A DNA stretch of 64,000 bases, from the NCBI GenBank assembly GCA_039707655.1, contig CM077663.1, positions 437,489,830-437,553,829 of the forward strand. The letters are read 5' to 3'. Under the pieces are notes generated by a model, which ran no database searches, was not told the DNA's origin, and saw nothing but the letters and a program-made list of their open reading frames with translations. The stretch comes from Elymus sibiricus (Eukaryota > Streptophyta > Magnoliopsida > Poales > Poaceae). Both the position numbers and the translations under genes were made by a program. Of the stretch, positions 23,150-36,595 are shown piece by piece; position 1 is the first letter of the stretch, and each line of letters begins with the position of its first letter.

Positions 23150-23870
23150 GAGCTTTCCTACTTAATTTGTGGGAACGGGTGGAGGTTTTGCTTTTTCTTT
23201 TGACGTGAGGAATATTTTTTCCTCTTTCTACGTAAGACATTTTTTTTTGTTTTAGTAACATTGAACTTCTTTTTGCTCCAATCAGTAAGGTTGTACTTGG
23301 ACGTGTCAGATGTGTTTTTATATCGGTGTGATCATCTACGCTCTCATGTTTTCCTTCCATCCTGGTCTTCAATTTTACAATCTAACAGATTAATTAATTT
23401 TGATGAGATGGATTGATGGGATGTCATGTAATTTTAGCCTGAGGCTTTCCTTTTTAATTTTTTGGGAACGGGTGGAGGCTTTGTTGTTTTACGTGAGGCT
23501 TTTGTTTTTTCTGGTACGTGAGGCTTTCCTTGTTTCTCATTACGTGACGCTTCCCTTGTTTTTACGTGAGGGTCTCCTTGTGTCTTTTTTGTTTTTTGAG
23601 AAACGGAGGATCTCCTTGTCTCAAAAGTAGGACTTGGACGTGTCACATTTTTCTTTTTTTTGTACGTGAGGCTTTCCCTTTTTTTTTACGTGAGGGTCTC
23701 CTTGTGTCAAACGTAGGACTTGGACGTGTCACATGCAGTTTTCTCTAGGACGAAATCATCTCTGTTACGTAAGTTTTCCTTTTATCCTGATCGTAAATTA
23801 TACAATCTAATGGTTAAATTAATTTTGATGATGTGGATTAATGAGAGATCATGAAAAGTGCCTCCAATTA
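23150..23870. repeat. Degenerate two-unit repeat with ACGTGAGG(C/G)T units
   Basis: GGGAACGGGTGGAGG occurs at about 23172 and 23465. A block around CAATCTAA(C/T)(A/G)GnTTAAATTAATTTTGATGA is found at 23378-23410 and 23796-23835. Between them ACGTGAGG(C/G)T(T/C)TCCTT is repeated about six times with T-runs. This looks like a duplicated, internally repetitive element of unknown class. Confidence 0.5.
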
Positions 23871-24394
23871 GTAAATAAGAGATTGTAATAAGACTTCTGG
23901 TAGCTGGACGGACGACCCTCTGGTCTGTCTAGTCTCTAAACTTGTGGATGATGTAATTTCTTTCTATGTCAGTAAAGCTAGCTAAAAAAAACACATCAAT
24001 ATTTATGGTTTATGGTTCTAAGATAGCACTATTATACGGACGCCCTACTAGTATATGAAAATGGGCCACGTCACCATGTGTACAGATATGCAGCATCTCG
24101 GTGGATATACTTTTTTGTTTGCTGCATGAGAGGCATTGCACGACTTGACACTTAGAGAGTTGACTGCACAAGCTTCAAAGCTAAAAAAGTTTATCCCGAA
24201 CACGATCGTGTCAATCGCATACAGACTTGACATAAACAGTAGCGACATTATTGGTGCAGACTGTAAACCGACCTATCACTGCATGCCTAGCTGCTGGGTG
24301 ACATTGGCTGCTCGATAGTGACCGACCGGGCAAGCTAGGATTGAGGGTAAAAAAATTGTAATCATTATATTTGGAAAAAAAACTTATCTACAAA
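23871..24394. other. Spacer, nothing identified
   Basis: No gene or clear repeat; one open frame at 24136-24318 has no recognisable product. Confidence 0.4.
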
Positions 24395-24860
24395 AATTGG
24401 TATGGGGACCGGGCTGCGTTACGCGTCAGCCGGCGGATCTTTTTAAAAGATCCATCGACTCGGCAGCCGTTAGATCTAAAACTAGTAGCGTTTAACATCA
24501 TCCTCGTCATTGCAAAAAGGGCGGTGTTGCAGGATTCTTCACAACAAAGTTTATGTTGCAGAAATCTTTTGCAACATAGGTGATGTTGCGGATTTTTTTT
24601 TTCTTCACCTTTTTTGTAACATGGGTGTTGTTGTAGAGAAAATTTTGCGACACAGATGATGTTGCAGAAAAAATATTTGTAGTGTTTTCTCGTCTTTATT
24701 TTTTTGGAACATGGGTACTGCTGCGGAATACAATTTGCAACACACATGACGTTGCAGAAAAAATTACAAAAGAAGACACGTAAACAACACGCATCACACA
24801 GAGGAAGCGGTGGATCGCTCGTGTGCGATCGGCCGGCTGAAGGCAAGCATTTCCCTATAA
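24395..24860. mobile_element. TTGCAACA-repeat DNA element (MITE-like), copy 1
   Basis: About eight degenerate copies of TGTTGC(A/G)GAAAA / TTGCAACAT(A/G)GGT stand between CAGCCGGCGGATC (24427) and the near reverse-complementary GATCGGCCGGCTG (24828-24840). The same build recurs at 49270-49800. I take it as a non-autonomous DNA element family. The superfamily is not determined. Confidence 0.5.
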
Positions 24861-25378
24861 AAAAACATTCCTTGAAATTGACATTGGACTAGACTTGTTG
24901 GGTATAAAGTATAACACAAGTATAACAAAAATGTATCAATTAAATCTATAGAATCAGTGTCAAGTATATATGTAAATTTCTTATAAAATTTTGGCATGAC
25001 CTTTGCTTAAAATGGGACATGTTAAGTGCCAGAAATTGGACTAAACGGAAAGGAATCAATATTTCATCAAAACAATGACAACTCTAGACATGCCATGCAA
25101 AAATAAACATATATAGCACGAAACAATTTGTGAGCAACACAATGTAATGTTACCTTGGCAATTCGCGGGCAACACATACACATATAATGGAAGCAGTTAC
25201 GTCATCATATGTGGCAGCAACATTCACTTGTCAATAGGAGGTACCGATAACTAGTGACAGATCAACGTCACCAAAAACGATCTTCGATGACAAACCGGCC
25301 GATCAAAGACTGTTTTGGCCGTTACCGAAAAAGGACGTCCATGAAAAAAAATTGATATGTCACCTAAGAAACGAACTT
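24861..25378. other. AT-rich spacer, nothing identified
   Basis: No supported gene. The left breakpoint of duplication copy B is at about 25379. Confidence 0.5.
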
Positions 25379-26704
25379 AAGGGTATCGCGCCTGCCACCA
25401 ACCCCTTTAGTCCCGGTTGGTGTCTGCAACCGGGACTAAAGGTCCCATTCGACCCGGGACTGATGCCTGCCGAGCCCCGTTCGGCGTCCTAGCCGCTCGA
25501 ACCGGGACTAATGCTCGCATTAGTCCCGGTTCGTAACGCGACCGGGACTATTGCTCCGATCCGGCTAGAACGAAAGCCCTGTTTTCTACTAGTGTTAAAG
25601 AGCCCGATGGGGATGTATCCTAGGGCTAATGCCGCCAAGGATACGACCACCACCACCGGATTCGGCCGATGTGTAGGTGTAGCGAGAGTCGAGCTTCAAG
25701 GACATTGTTAAGTAGTATTATGCCTGCTAGTTGAGTAGTCAATGTTATATTATGTTTTGATATCCCAAAATGGTGTCATGATAGTATAATGAGGCCTTTT
25801 GGCTCAAAAAAAGCTCCCATGTCACCACTTAGGACTACAAAAGGGGGCATTTAAGCTTAATGATACCATGGCATCAAAAATAAGGAACTAAATCTAGCTA
25901 TGTGTAGGCACTATGTAGTAGTAGTTAACTGTGTTGAACATGTTGCACTATGTGGTAAATTATGATTAAATATGCTACTAATTGCGTGATATGATTTTTA
26001 GTTTTTTATTCTGGAAATTGTTACTAGCGGTGTGTCGTCATGTGTATACGCTACAAGCTTACTTCACAAGGTAGTCCCCTTTGACTGAAAAACACGCTGT
26101 TGCTTTTTAAGAAACTAGCAGTGTTCCGCGTCGCACGTTGCTAGGGAGATACATACTAGCGGTGTTTCGGCAAACGTTTCTAGTAGTATGTTATCAACAA
26201 TGTTGTACTAGGAGCGCACCCATCAGAAACTGCCAGTAGGCTCCCCTAAACGCTGCTATTGAGGGGGTTATGTACTAGTGGTAACTTCTGTCCACAATTG
26301 GTATGTGGTACTTACAATGCGGTAGTTAACTGTATTGAACGCTTGCAGTTTGTTTAGATTATGATCCAATGGTAGTATTTTCTAAATTTGACTCTGGTAG
26401 CCCAAAATATTGCATGGCGGCCTTTTTATCAAATTTTGCTGCCATGGCAGCATCAGGAGGCCTTTGGCTCATAGTTGGTGCCATGGCAGCAAAATTGGGT
26501 ACAAAATCCTGGCAACCTAATAAACGATATTTACAACACCACACAACAATAATGCAACGCCACTTCTTTGATCCACTATTAGCAACATTCCAGTAGAACA
26601 ACCCGCCGTTGGTTAATGTGTTATTAGCAGCGTGTGAGTTACATGTTGCAACTAGCTCAGTAACTAGTGGCGTGCAACAATCGTGGACTCCACTGGGATA
26701 ATCC

Positions 26705-28528
26705 TATTGGAAATATGCCCTAGAGGCAATAATAAAGTGGTTATTATTATATTTCCTTGTTCATGATAATCGTTTATTGTCCATACAATAATTGTATTGA
26801 TTGGAAACTCAAATACATGTGTGTGTGGATACATAGACAAATAAAGTGTCCCTAGTAGGCCTCTACTAGACTAGCTCGTTGATCAAAGATGGTTAAGGTT
26901 TCCTAGCCATAGACATGAGATGTCATTTGATAACGGGATCGCATCATTAGGAGAATGATGTGATGGACAAGACCCAAACTATAAACATAGCATATGATCG
27001 TGTCAGTTTATTGCTATAGTTTTCTGCATGTCAAGTATCTGTTCCTATGACCATGAGATCATGCAACTCACTGACACCGGAGGAATGCCTTGTGTGTATC
27101 AAACGTCACAACGTAACTGGGTGACTATAAAGGTGCTCTACAGGTATCTCCGAGGGTGTCTGTTGGGTTGGCATGGATCAAGACTGGGATTTGTTACTCC
27201 GTGTGACGGAGAGGTATCTCAGGGCCCACTCGGTAATACAACATCACTATAAGCCTTGCAAGCAATGTGACTAAGGTGTTAGCCACGGGATCTTGTATTA
27301 CGGGACGAGTAAAGAGACTTGCCGGTAACGAGATTGAACTAGGTATAGAGATACCGACGATCGAATCTCGGGCAAGTAACATACCAAAGAACAAAGGGAA
27401 CAGCATACGGGATTAACTGAATCCTTGACATAGAGGTTCGACCGATATAGATCTTCGTAGAATATGTAGGAACCAATATGGGCATCCAGGTCCCGCTATT
27501 GGTTATTGACCGTAGAGGTGTCTCGGTCATGTCTACATAGTTCTCGAACCCGCAGGGTCTACACACTTAACGTTTGGTGACGATTAGTATAGTTGAGTTA
27601 TTGTTGGTGACCGAAGGTTGTTCGGAGTCTCGGATAAGATCCCGGACATGACGAGGATCTCCGGAAGAGTCCGGAGGTAAAGATTGATATATGTGATAAT
27701 AGTGTTTTGATCTCCGAAAGGGTTCCGGAATTCACCGGAAGGGGTTCCGGATGTTTACCGAAGTGTTCGGGTGCAGCAACACTTTATATGAGCCAAAGGG
27801 ATGAAACCCACGAGGTATTGGAAAGTGCAAAAGGAAGTTTTGCTGCTGCCTTAAGCGGTACTACCGCTGGTAAGGTAGTACTACCGCGCAAGCGGTACTA
27901 CCGTTTGGGTGAAGCGGTACTACCGCTCAAGCGGTACTACCGCTTGTGCGCGGTACTGCAGGGATCCGAGTTGGACTCTTTCCTTGCGGGCCAAACCGAC
28001 CTTGTGCGGGCAAAACCGACCTTGTAGAGGTTTTTCCTCCAAGTTTAGACCCCAAGGCTCAACATATAAATAGAGGGGCAGGGCTAGCACACGGGACACA
28101 TCAGGATTTCCCAAGCCGTGTGCCGGCAACCCTAGCCCTCTAGTTCCTCCGTCATAATCTTCGTAGTGCTTGGCGAAGCCCTGCAGAGATTGTTCCTCAC
28201 CATCATCACCACGCCGTCGTGCTGCTGGAACTCATCTACTACTTCATCATCGCTCGCTGGATCAAGTAGGTGAAGGCGTCATCAAGCCGTACGTGTGTTG
28301 AACGCGGAGGTGCCGTCCGTTCGGCACTAGTTCGTGCTCGGTTCGAGGGACCACTTGCGATTTGGATCGCGGAGACGTTCGACTACATCAACCGCGTTTT
28401 TAACGCTTCCGCTTAGCGATCTACAAGGGTATGTAGATTCAATCTCCCTCTCGTAGATGCTCATCACCATGGATAGGTCTTGCGTGTGCGTAGGAAAATT
28501 TTTGTTTCCCATGCAACGTTCCCCAACA
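26705..28528 (+). repeat. 5' LTR of the BARE/Angela element
   Basis: 1,824 bp, ending CCCCAACA at 28528. It contains a cluster of imperfect palindromes AGCGGTACTACCGCT between 27853 and 27957 and a promoter-like TATAAATA at 28065-28072. Confidence 0.95.
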
Positions 28529-29780
28529 GTGGCATCTGAGCTAGGTCTATGCGTAGATGAGATCTCGAGTAGAACACAAAGGAGTTGTGGGCGTGGGTGT
28601 ATACATATTGCTTGCCGTTACTAGTTGATACTTGATTCGGCGGTATTGTGAGATGAAGCGCCTGGACCGACATTACGCGTACGCTTACGCGAGACTGGTT
28701 TCACCGCTGCGTGCACTTGTTGCATAAAGGTGACTGGCGGGTGTCTGTCTCTCTCACTTTAGTTGAATCGGTTCAATGAAGAGGGTTCTTTTAGAAGATC
28801 AAAAAGCAATCACTACACCACGTTGTGGTTTTGCGTAGGTAAGAATCGTTCTTGCTAGATACCCGTAGCAGCCACATAAAACTTGCAACAACAATTAGAG
28901 GACGTCTAACTTGTTTTTGCAGGGTATGTTGTGATGTGATTTGGCCAATTACATGATGAGATATATGTGATGTATGAGATGATCATGTGTTGTATAGAAT
29001 ATCACGACTTGCATGTCGATGAGTACGGCAACTGGCAGGAGCCATAGAGTTGTCTTTAATTATTTTCGCCGTTTTGCTTTACTTTATCGCTATGAGTTAG
29101 CAATAGTCGTGGAAGCAACAGTCGGCGCGACAACCTCATGGCGACACGTTGATGGAGATCAAGATGATGGAGATCATGGTGTCATGCCGGTGACGATGGA
29201 GATCATGCCGGTGCTTTGTAGATGGAGATCAAAAGCACAAGTTCATGGACATATCATGTCACTTATGATTTGCATGTGATGTTAATCCTTTTATGCATCT
29301 TATTTTGCTTAGGACGACGGTAGCATTATAAGGTGATCCCTCACTTAAATTTCAAGATAAAATTGTGTTCTCCCCGAGTGTGCACCGTTGCGAAAGTTCG
29401 TCGTTTCGAGACACCACGTGATGATCGGGTGTGATAGACTCTACGTTCGCATACAACGGGTGCAAGCCAGTGTTGCACGTGCGGAACACTCGGGTTAAAC
29501 TTGACGAGCCTAGCATGTATAGACATGGCCTCGGAACACAAGAGACCAAAAGGTCGAACATGAGTCATATAGTAGATATGATCAACATGAAGATGTTCAC
29601 CATTGAAACCACCTCAACTCACGTGATGATCGGACTTGAGTTGGTTGATTTGGATCATGTGACACTCGAATGACCGGAGGGATGTCAATTTGAGTGGGAG
29701 TTTTTAAGTAATATGATTAACTAAACTCATTATCTTGAACAATAGTCTAAGTTGTCTTTGCAATATTTATGTTGTAGATC

Positions 29781-32700
29781 ATGGCTCGCGCAGTAGCACC
29801 CCTGAATTTTAATGCGTTCCTAGAGAAAGCTAAGCTGAAAGATGATGAAAGTAACTTTGTGGACTGGGCCCGTAATCTAAGGATTATCCTTACGGCTTCC
29901 CAGAAGGCTTATGTCCTTGATGCTCCGCTTGGTGATCCACCCGCTCCAGTTGAGTCTCCAGACGTTGTGAACGCCTGGCAGGCTCGTTCTGATGATTACT
30001 CAATAGTTCAATGTGCAATGTTGTATGGCTTAGAACCGGGACTTCAAAGACGTTTTGAACGTCATGGAGCATATGATATGTTCCAGGAGTTGAAGTTTAT
30101 CTTTCAGAAGAATGCCCGGATCGAGAGGTATGAGACCTCCGATAAGTTCTATGCTTGCAAGATGGAGGAGAACGGGTCTGTCAGTGATCACATACTCAGA
30201 ATGTCTGGGTGCTCCACCCGTCTGGCTGAATTGGGGATGCCCCTTCCGCCAGAGGCTATCACTGACAGAGTTCTTCAATCATTGCCACCTAGCTACAAGA
30301 GCTTCGTGTTGAACTATAACATGCACGGGATGAACAAGTCAGTCGCCGAGCTGTTTGCGATGTTGAAAGTCGCTGAGTCTGAGATTCAGAAGGAGCATCA
30401 AGTGTTGATGGTCAATAAAACCACTAGTTTCAAGAAGAATGGCAAGGGTAAGAAGGGTAAATCCAAGAAGAGTGGCAAAGCAGTTGCCCCTCCCGTGAAG
30501 AAACCCAAGGCTGGACCCAAGCCAGAAACTGAGTGCTTTCATTGCAAGGGAACTGGTCACTGGAAGCGGAACTGCCCCAAGTATTTGGCTGACAAGAAGG
30601 CGGCCAACAACAAACAAGGTATATATGATATACATGTTATTGATGTGTACCTTACCAACTCTCGTTGTAGTGCCTGGGTATTTGATACCGGTGCGGTTGC
30701 TCACATTTGCAACTCAAAACAGGAACTGCAGAATAGACGGAGGCTGGCAAAAGACGAAGTGACGATGCGCGTGGGAAATGGTTCCAAGGTTGATGTGATC
30801 GCCGTCGGCACGCTCGCTCTTCGATTACCATCGGGATTAGTGATGAACCTGAATAATTGTTATTTAGTGCCTGCGTTAAGCATGAACATTATATCTGGAT
30901 CTTGTTTATTGCGAGACGGTTACTCATTTAAATCTGAGAATAATGGTTGTTCTATTTATATGAGTAATATCTTTTATGGTCATGCACCCAATGTGAGGGG
31001 TTTATTCTTATTGAATCTCGATAGTGATGATACACATGTTCATAACATTGATGCCAAAAGATGTAGAATTGATAATGATAATACCACTTTCTTGTGGCAC
31101 AGCCGTTTAGGTCATATTGGCGTAAAACGCATGAAGAAGCTCCATACTGATGGACTTTTGGAGTCACTTGATTTTGAATCACTTGACACATGTGAGCCAT
31201 GCCTCATGGGCGAGATGACTAAGACGCCGTTCTCTGGTACGATGGAACGGGCAAATGACTTATTGGAAATCATACATACTGATGTGTGCGGTCCAATGAG
31301 CATTGAGGCGCGCGGTGGTTATCGTTACTTTCTCACCTTCACTGATGACTTAAGTAGATATGGGTATATTTACTTAATGAAACACAAGTCTGAAACGTTT
31401 GAAAAATTCAAGCAATTTCAGAGTGAAGTTGAGAATCATCGTAACAAGAAGATTAAATTCCTACGATCTGATCGAGGAGGAGAATATCTGAGTTATGAGT
31501 TTGGCAGTCACTTAAGACAGTGTGGAATTGTTTCACAATTGACACCGCCTGGAACACCACAGCGTAATGGTGTGTCCGAACGTCGTAATCGAACCTTATT
31601 GGATATGGTGCGATCTATGATGTCTCTTGCCGATTTGCCACTATCGTTTTGGGGTTATGCATTAGAGACAGCTGCATTCACTTTAAATAGGGCACCATCG
31701 AAATCCGTTGAGACGACGCCATATGAATTGTGGTTTGGCAAGAAGCCAAAATTGTCGTTTCTTAAAATTTGGGGATGTGATGCTTATGTCAAAAAGCTTC
31801 AGCCTGAAAAGCTGGAACCCAAAGCGGAGAAATGCGTCTTCATAGGATACCCAAAAGAGACAGTTGGGTATACCTTCTATCTCAGATCCGAAGGCAAAGT
31901 GTTTGTCGCTAAAAACGGAACATTTCTTGAGAAAGAGTTTCTCTCGAAAGAATTGAGTGGGAGGAAGATAGAACTTGATGAGGTTATTGAACCTTTACTT
32001 CAACCAGAGAGTAGCGCAGCACAGGAAGATGTTTCTGTAGAGCCTACATCAGTTGAAGAGGAAGTTAATGATGATGATCATGAAGCTTCGGATCAAGTTG
32101 CTATCGAACCTCGTAGGTCGACAAGGACGCGTACTGCTCCTGAGTGGTACGGCAACCCTGTCTTAGAGGTCATGTTGTTGGACAACGATGAACCTACGAG
32201 CTATGGAGAAGCGATGGTGGGCCCGGATTCCGAGAAGTGGTTAGAGGCCATGAAATCCGAGATGGGATCCATGTATGAAAACAAGGTGTGGACTTTGGAA
32301 GTATTACCTGAAGGGCGTAAGGCCATTCAGAACAAATGGATCTTTAAGAGGAAGACGGACGCAGACGGTAATGTCACCGTCTATAAAGCTCGACTTGTGG
32401 CAAAGGGTTTTTCACAAGTTCAAGGAGTTGACTACGATGAGACCTTCTCACCCATAGCGATGCTTAAGTCTGTCAGAATCATGTTAGCAATAGCTGCCTT
32501 TTTCGATTATGAAATTTGGCAGATGGATGTCAAAACAGCGTTCCTTAACGGTTTCCTTAAGGAAGAGTTGTATATGATGCAACCAGAAGGTTTTGTCGAT
32601 CCAGAGAATGCTAACAAAGTTTGCAAACTCCAGCGATCCATTTATGGACTGGTGCAAGCATCTCGGAGTTGGAATCTTCGCTTTGATGAGGTGATCAAAG

Positions 32701-33763
32701 CGTTCGGGTTTATACAAGTTTACGGAGAAGCTTGTATTTACAAGAAAGTGAGTGGGAGCTCTATAGCGTTTCTAATATTATATGTGGATGACATATTACT
32801 GATTGGAAACAATATAGAAATGTTGGAAAGCGTGAAGGAATATTTGAACAAGAGTTTTTCAATGAAGGACCTAGGAGAAGCTGCTTTCATATTAGGCATC
32901 AAGATCTATAGAGATAGATCAAGACGTTTAATAGGACTTTCACAAAGCACATACCTTGATAAGATTTTGAAGAAGTTCAAAATGGATCAGTCCAAGAAGG
33001 GGTTCTTGCCTGTTTTGCAAGGTGTGAAGTTGAGTAAGACTCAATGCCCAGTGACTGCAGAAGATAGAGAAAAGATGAGTGTCGTCCCCTATGCTTCAGC
33101 CATAGGCTCTATCATGTATGCAATGCTGTGCACAAGACCCGATGTCAGCCTTGCCATAAGTATGGCCGGAAGGTTCAAAGTGATCCAGGAATGGAACACT
33201 GGACGGCGGTCAAGAATATCCTGAAGTACCTGAAAAGGACTAAGGACATGTTTCTCGTTTATGGAGGTGATCAAGAGCTCGTCGTAAAGGGTTACGTCGA
33301 TGCAAGCTTTGACACTGATCCGGATGACTCTAAGTCACAAACCGGATACGTATTTATTCTCAATGGGGGTGCGGTTAGCTGGTGCAGTTCCAAGCAAAGC
33401 ATGGTAGCTGATTCTACATGCGAAGCGGAGTACATCGCTGCCTCGGAGGCGGCGAAGGAAGGTGTCTGGATGAAGGAGTTCATGACAGATCTTGGAGTAG
33501 TGCCTAGTGCACTTAACCCAATGACTCTGTTCTGTGACAACACTGGTGCCATTGCTCTAGCCAAGGAACCCAGGTTTCACAAGAGGACCAGACACATAAA
33601 GCGACGTTTCAATTCCATCTGCGATTACATCAAGGAGGACGACATAAATATTTGCAAAGTGCACACGGATCTGAATGTTGCTGATCCGATGACTAAACCT
33701 CTTCCAAGGGCTAAACATGATCAACACCAGAACTGTATGGGTGTTAGATTCATTACAATGTAA
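29781..33763 (+). pseudogene. Copia gag-pol polyprotein with one frameshift
   Basis: One frame runs 29781-33224 (gag, protease, integrase, reverse transcriptase), then the RNase H part continues in another frame to 33763. Visible marks: gag core (residues about 1-240), zinc knuckle CFHCKGTGHWKRNC (about 252), protease WVFDTGA (about 300), integrase HHCC (H...H then CEPCLMGE, about 440-475) and the D,D,E core (HTDVCGP, RSDRGGEY, SERRNR), RT with LYVDDILLIG (about 1007). RNase H follows with VDASFDTDPDDS, CEAEYIAASEA and FCDNTGA. A 1-bp deletion near 33176 separates RT from RNase H. No other stop interrupts it. Order PR-IN-RT-RH is diagnostic of Copia. Confidence 0.93.
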
Positions 33764-33813
33764 ATCACATAGTGATGTGAGCTAGATTATTGACTCTAGT
33801 GCAAGTGGGAGAC

Positions 33814-35637
33814 TGATGGAAATATGCCCTAGAGGCAATAATAAAGTGGTTATTATTATATTTCCTTGTTCATGATAATCGTTTATTGTCCATACTATAA
33901 TTGTATTGATTGGAAACTCAAATACATGTGTGTGTGGATACATAGACAAATAAAGTGTCCCTAGTAGGCCTCTACTAGACTAGCTCGTTGATCAAAGATG
34001 GTTAAGGTTTCCTAGCCATAGACATGAGATGTCATTTGATAACGGGATCGCATCATTAGGAGAATGATGTGATGGACAAGACCCAAACTATAAACATAGC
34101 ATATGATCGTGTCAGTTTATTGCTATAGTTTTCTGCATGTCAAGTATCTGTTCCTATGACCATGAGATCATGCAACTCACTGACACCGGAGGAATGCCTT
34201 GTGTGTATCAAACGTCACAACGTAACTGGGTGACTATAAAGCTGCTCTACAGGTATCTCCGAGGGTGTCTGTTGGGTTGGCATGGATCAAGACTGGGATT
34301 TGTTACTCCGTGTGACGGAGAGGTATCTCAGGGCCCACTCGGTAATACAACATCACTATAAGCCTTGCAAGCAATGTGACTAAGGTGTTAGCCACGGGAT
34401 CTTGTATTACGGGACGAGTAAAGAGACTTGCCGGTAACGAGATTGAACTAGGTATAGAGATACCGACGATCGAATCTCGGGCAAGTAACATACCGAAGAA
34501 CAAAGGGAACAGCATACGGGATTAACTGAATCCTTGACATAGAGGTTCGACCGATATAGATCTTCGTAGAATATGTAGGAACCAATATGGGCATCCAGGT
34601 CCCGCTATTGGTTATTGACCGTAGAGGTGTCTCGGTCATGTCTACATAGTTCTCGAACCCGCAGGGTCTACACACTTAACGTTTGGTGACGATTAGTATA
34701 GTTGAGTTATTGTTGGTGACCGAAGGTTGTTCGGAGTCTCGGATAAGATCCCGGACATGACGAGGATCTCCGGAAGAGTCCGGAGGTAAAGATTGATATA
34801 TGTGATAATAGTGTTTTGATCTCCGGAAGGGTTCCGGAATTCACCGGAAGGGGTTCCGGATGTTTACCGAAGTGTTCGGGTGCAGCAACACTTTATATGA
34901 GCCAAAGGGATGAAACCCACGAGGTATTGGAAAGTGCAAAAGGAAGTTTTGCTGCTGCCTTAAGCGGTACTACCGCTGGTAAGGTAGTACTACCGCGCAA
35001 GCGGTACTACCGCTTGGGTGAAGCGGTACTACCGCTCAAGCGGTACTACCGCTTGTGCGCGGTACTGCAGGGATCCGAGTTGGACTCTTTCCTTGCGGGC
35101 CAAACCGACCTTGTGCGGGCAAAACCGGCCTTGTAGAGGTTTTTCCTCCAAGTTTAGACCCCAAGGCTCAACATATAAATAGAGGGGCAGGGTTAGCACA
35201 CGGGACACATCAGGATTTCCCAAGCTGTGTGCCGGCAACCCTAGCCCTCTAGTTCCTCCGTCATAATCTCCGTAGTGCTTGGCGAAGCCCTGCAGAGATT
35301 GTTCCTCACCATCATCACCACGCCGTCGTGCTGCTGGAACTCATCTACTACTTCATCATCGCTCGCTGGATCGAGGAGGTGAATGCGTCATCAAGCCGTA
35401 CGTGTGTTGAACGCGGAGGTGCCGTCCGTTCGGCACTAGTTCGTGATCGGTTCGAGGGACGACTTGCGATTTGGATCGCGGAGACGTTCGACTACATCAA
35501 CCGCGTTTTTAACGCTTCCGCTTAGCGATCTACAAGGGTATGTAGATTCAATCTCCCTCTCGTAGATGCTCATCACCATGGATAGGTCTTGCGTGTGCGT
35601 AGGAAATTTTTTGTTTCCCATGCAACGTTCCCCAATA
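33814..35637 (+). repeat. 3' LTR of the BARE/Angela element
   Basis: 1,824 bp, starts TGATGGAAATATGCCC after the purine tract and ends CCCCAATA. The palindrome cluster lies at about 34961-35066. Confidence 0.95.
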
Positions 35638-36488
35638 GATCCTTATTAGCGGCGTGCAGGACAAATGATGTGGATTTGTTTGTTAATACAAAGACGTTCT
35701 GATTGCACGCTACTAAGAACCTACCAGTGGCGTCGTACTAGCGGGGTGACAGCTCAATGGTGCTAGTAGGCACTTCCGCATGCTGCTAATTAGGGAATCA
35801 TGTACTAGTTAGTTTTACATCTAAAGTGAATATAGAATGAAGCTGATTTTACATATTGAGTGAATATAAAGCGAATATCGAGTGAAACTAAAGTGAATAT
35901 TGAGTGGAGTGGTTGGGGAAGAAGTAGAACGTGGGGCACTGAAGGTTGAAGATGAACATCTGCCCATTAGTTTTACATCTGAAGGCTAAGAACACATCGA
36001 CTAACCAAATTGCATTTTGAGTGACCTGACCCCTAACCAGTCCCATCTTGTGCGCCCAATAGTACAAAACATGTGAAATGGATACTGGGGTGAAGGAGGA
36101 TGATCTGAAATCAATTAATTGCGACTACGCAAATTTGCTAATCAATATTTTTGGTTGCAGGTCCAACAAGACATCAATGTTTGATAATGTGATCTATTCA
36201 TCTATAGACGTGGTGCATGTCCTTGAGTTTTCTCCCCGTTGGTGATCTGTGCATGGTGCACAACCTAGAAGTATCCAGAGCTGCGTTAATTACTTAAATG
36301 TGTATGTTGGCACTTGCTTACATCAGAATATTTTTGTTTTTTCCATTGATGACAACAAGACAACAACCCCGAGCTGCGCTGTGCTGAAGAAAAGTATAGA
36401 AAACAGGAATAGTGAAGCATGACAAAAAACATCTTGCCATCTGTCATCGTGGTAGTACTATACGACTTGTGCCTGCTGAAAAGTTTTG

Positions 36489-36497
36489 CTATAAATA
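36489..36497 (+). promoter_or_regulatory. TATA box of lectin gene B
   Basis: CTATAAATA, 99 bp before the ATG at 36596, same context as in copy A. Confidence 0.7.
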
Positions 36498-36595
36498 GGC
36501 GGGCATTTTGGTTCAAGGGCAGCCACAAAGCAAGCAAGCAGCTAGCGTTCCTTGCAAAGACTAGAACAGAAAGTGATCTCCACGCACGTCACGAT

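Larger units (their letters stand above)
26705..35637 (+). mobile_element. BARE1/Angela/WIS-type Copia retrotransposon, full structure, 8,933 bp
   Basis: Two LTRs of 1,824 bp each (26705-28528 and 33814-35637) differ at about 18 positions by my count. The TSD is AATCC at 26700-26704 and GATCC at 35638-35642, one base changed. Copy A still has the empty site AATCCTTATT. LTR termini have decayed from TG...CA (5' LTR starts TA, 3' LTR ends TA). The primer-binding site follows the 5' LTR (TGGCATCTGAGCT at 28530; the usual form is TGGTATCAGAGC). A purine tract (GTGGGAGA) precedes the 3' LTR. Each LTR has TATAAATA (28065; 35174). LTR start, length and internal motifs match BARE1/Angela. Confidence 0.95.

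Noticed and set aside
27028..28143. Short frames in the BARE LTR, repeated at 34137-35252 and inverted at 59137-60271
   Set aside because: Identical in all LTR copies, with no protein domain; LTR sequence, not genes.
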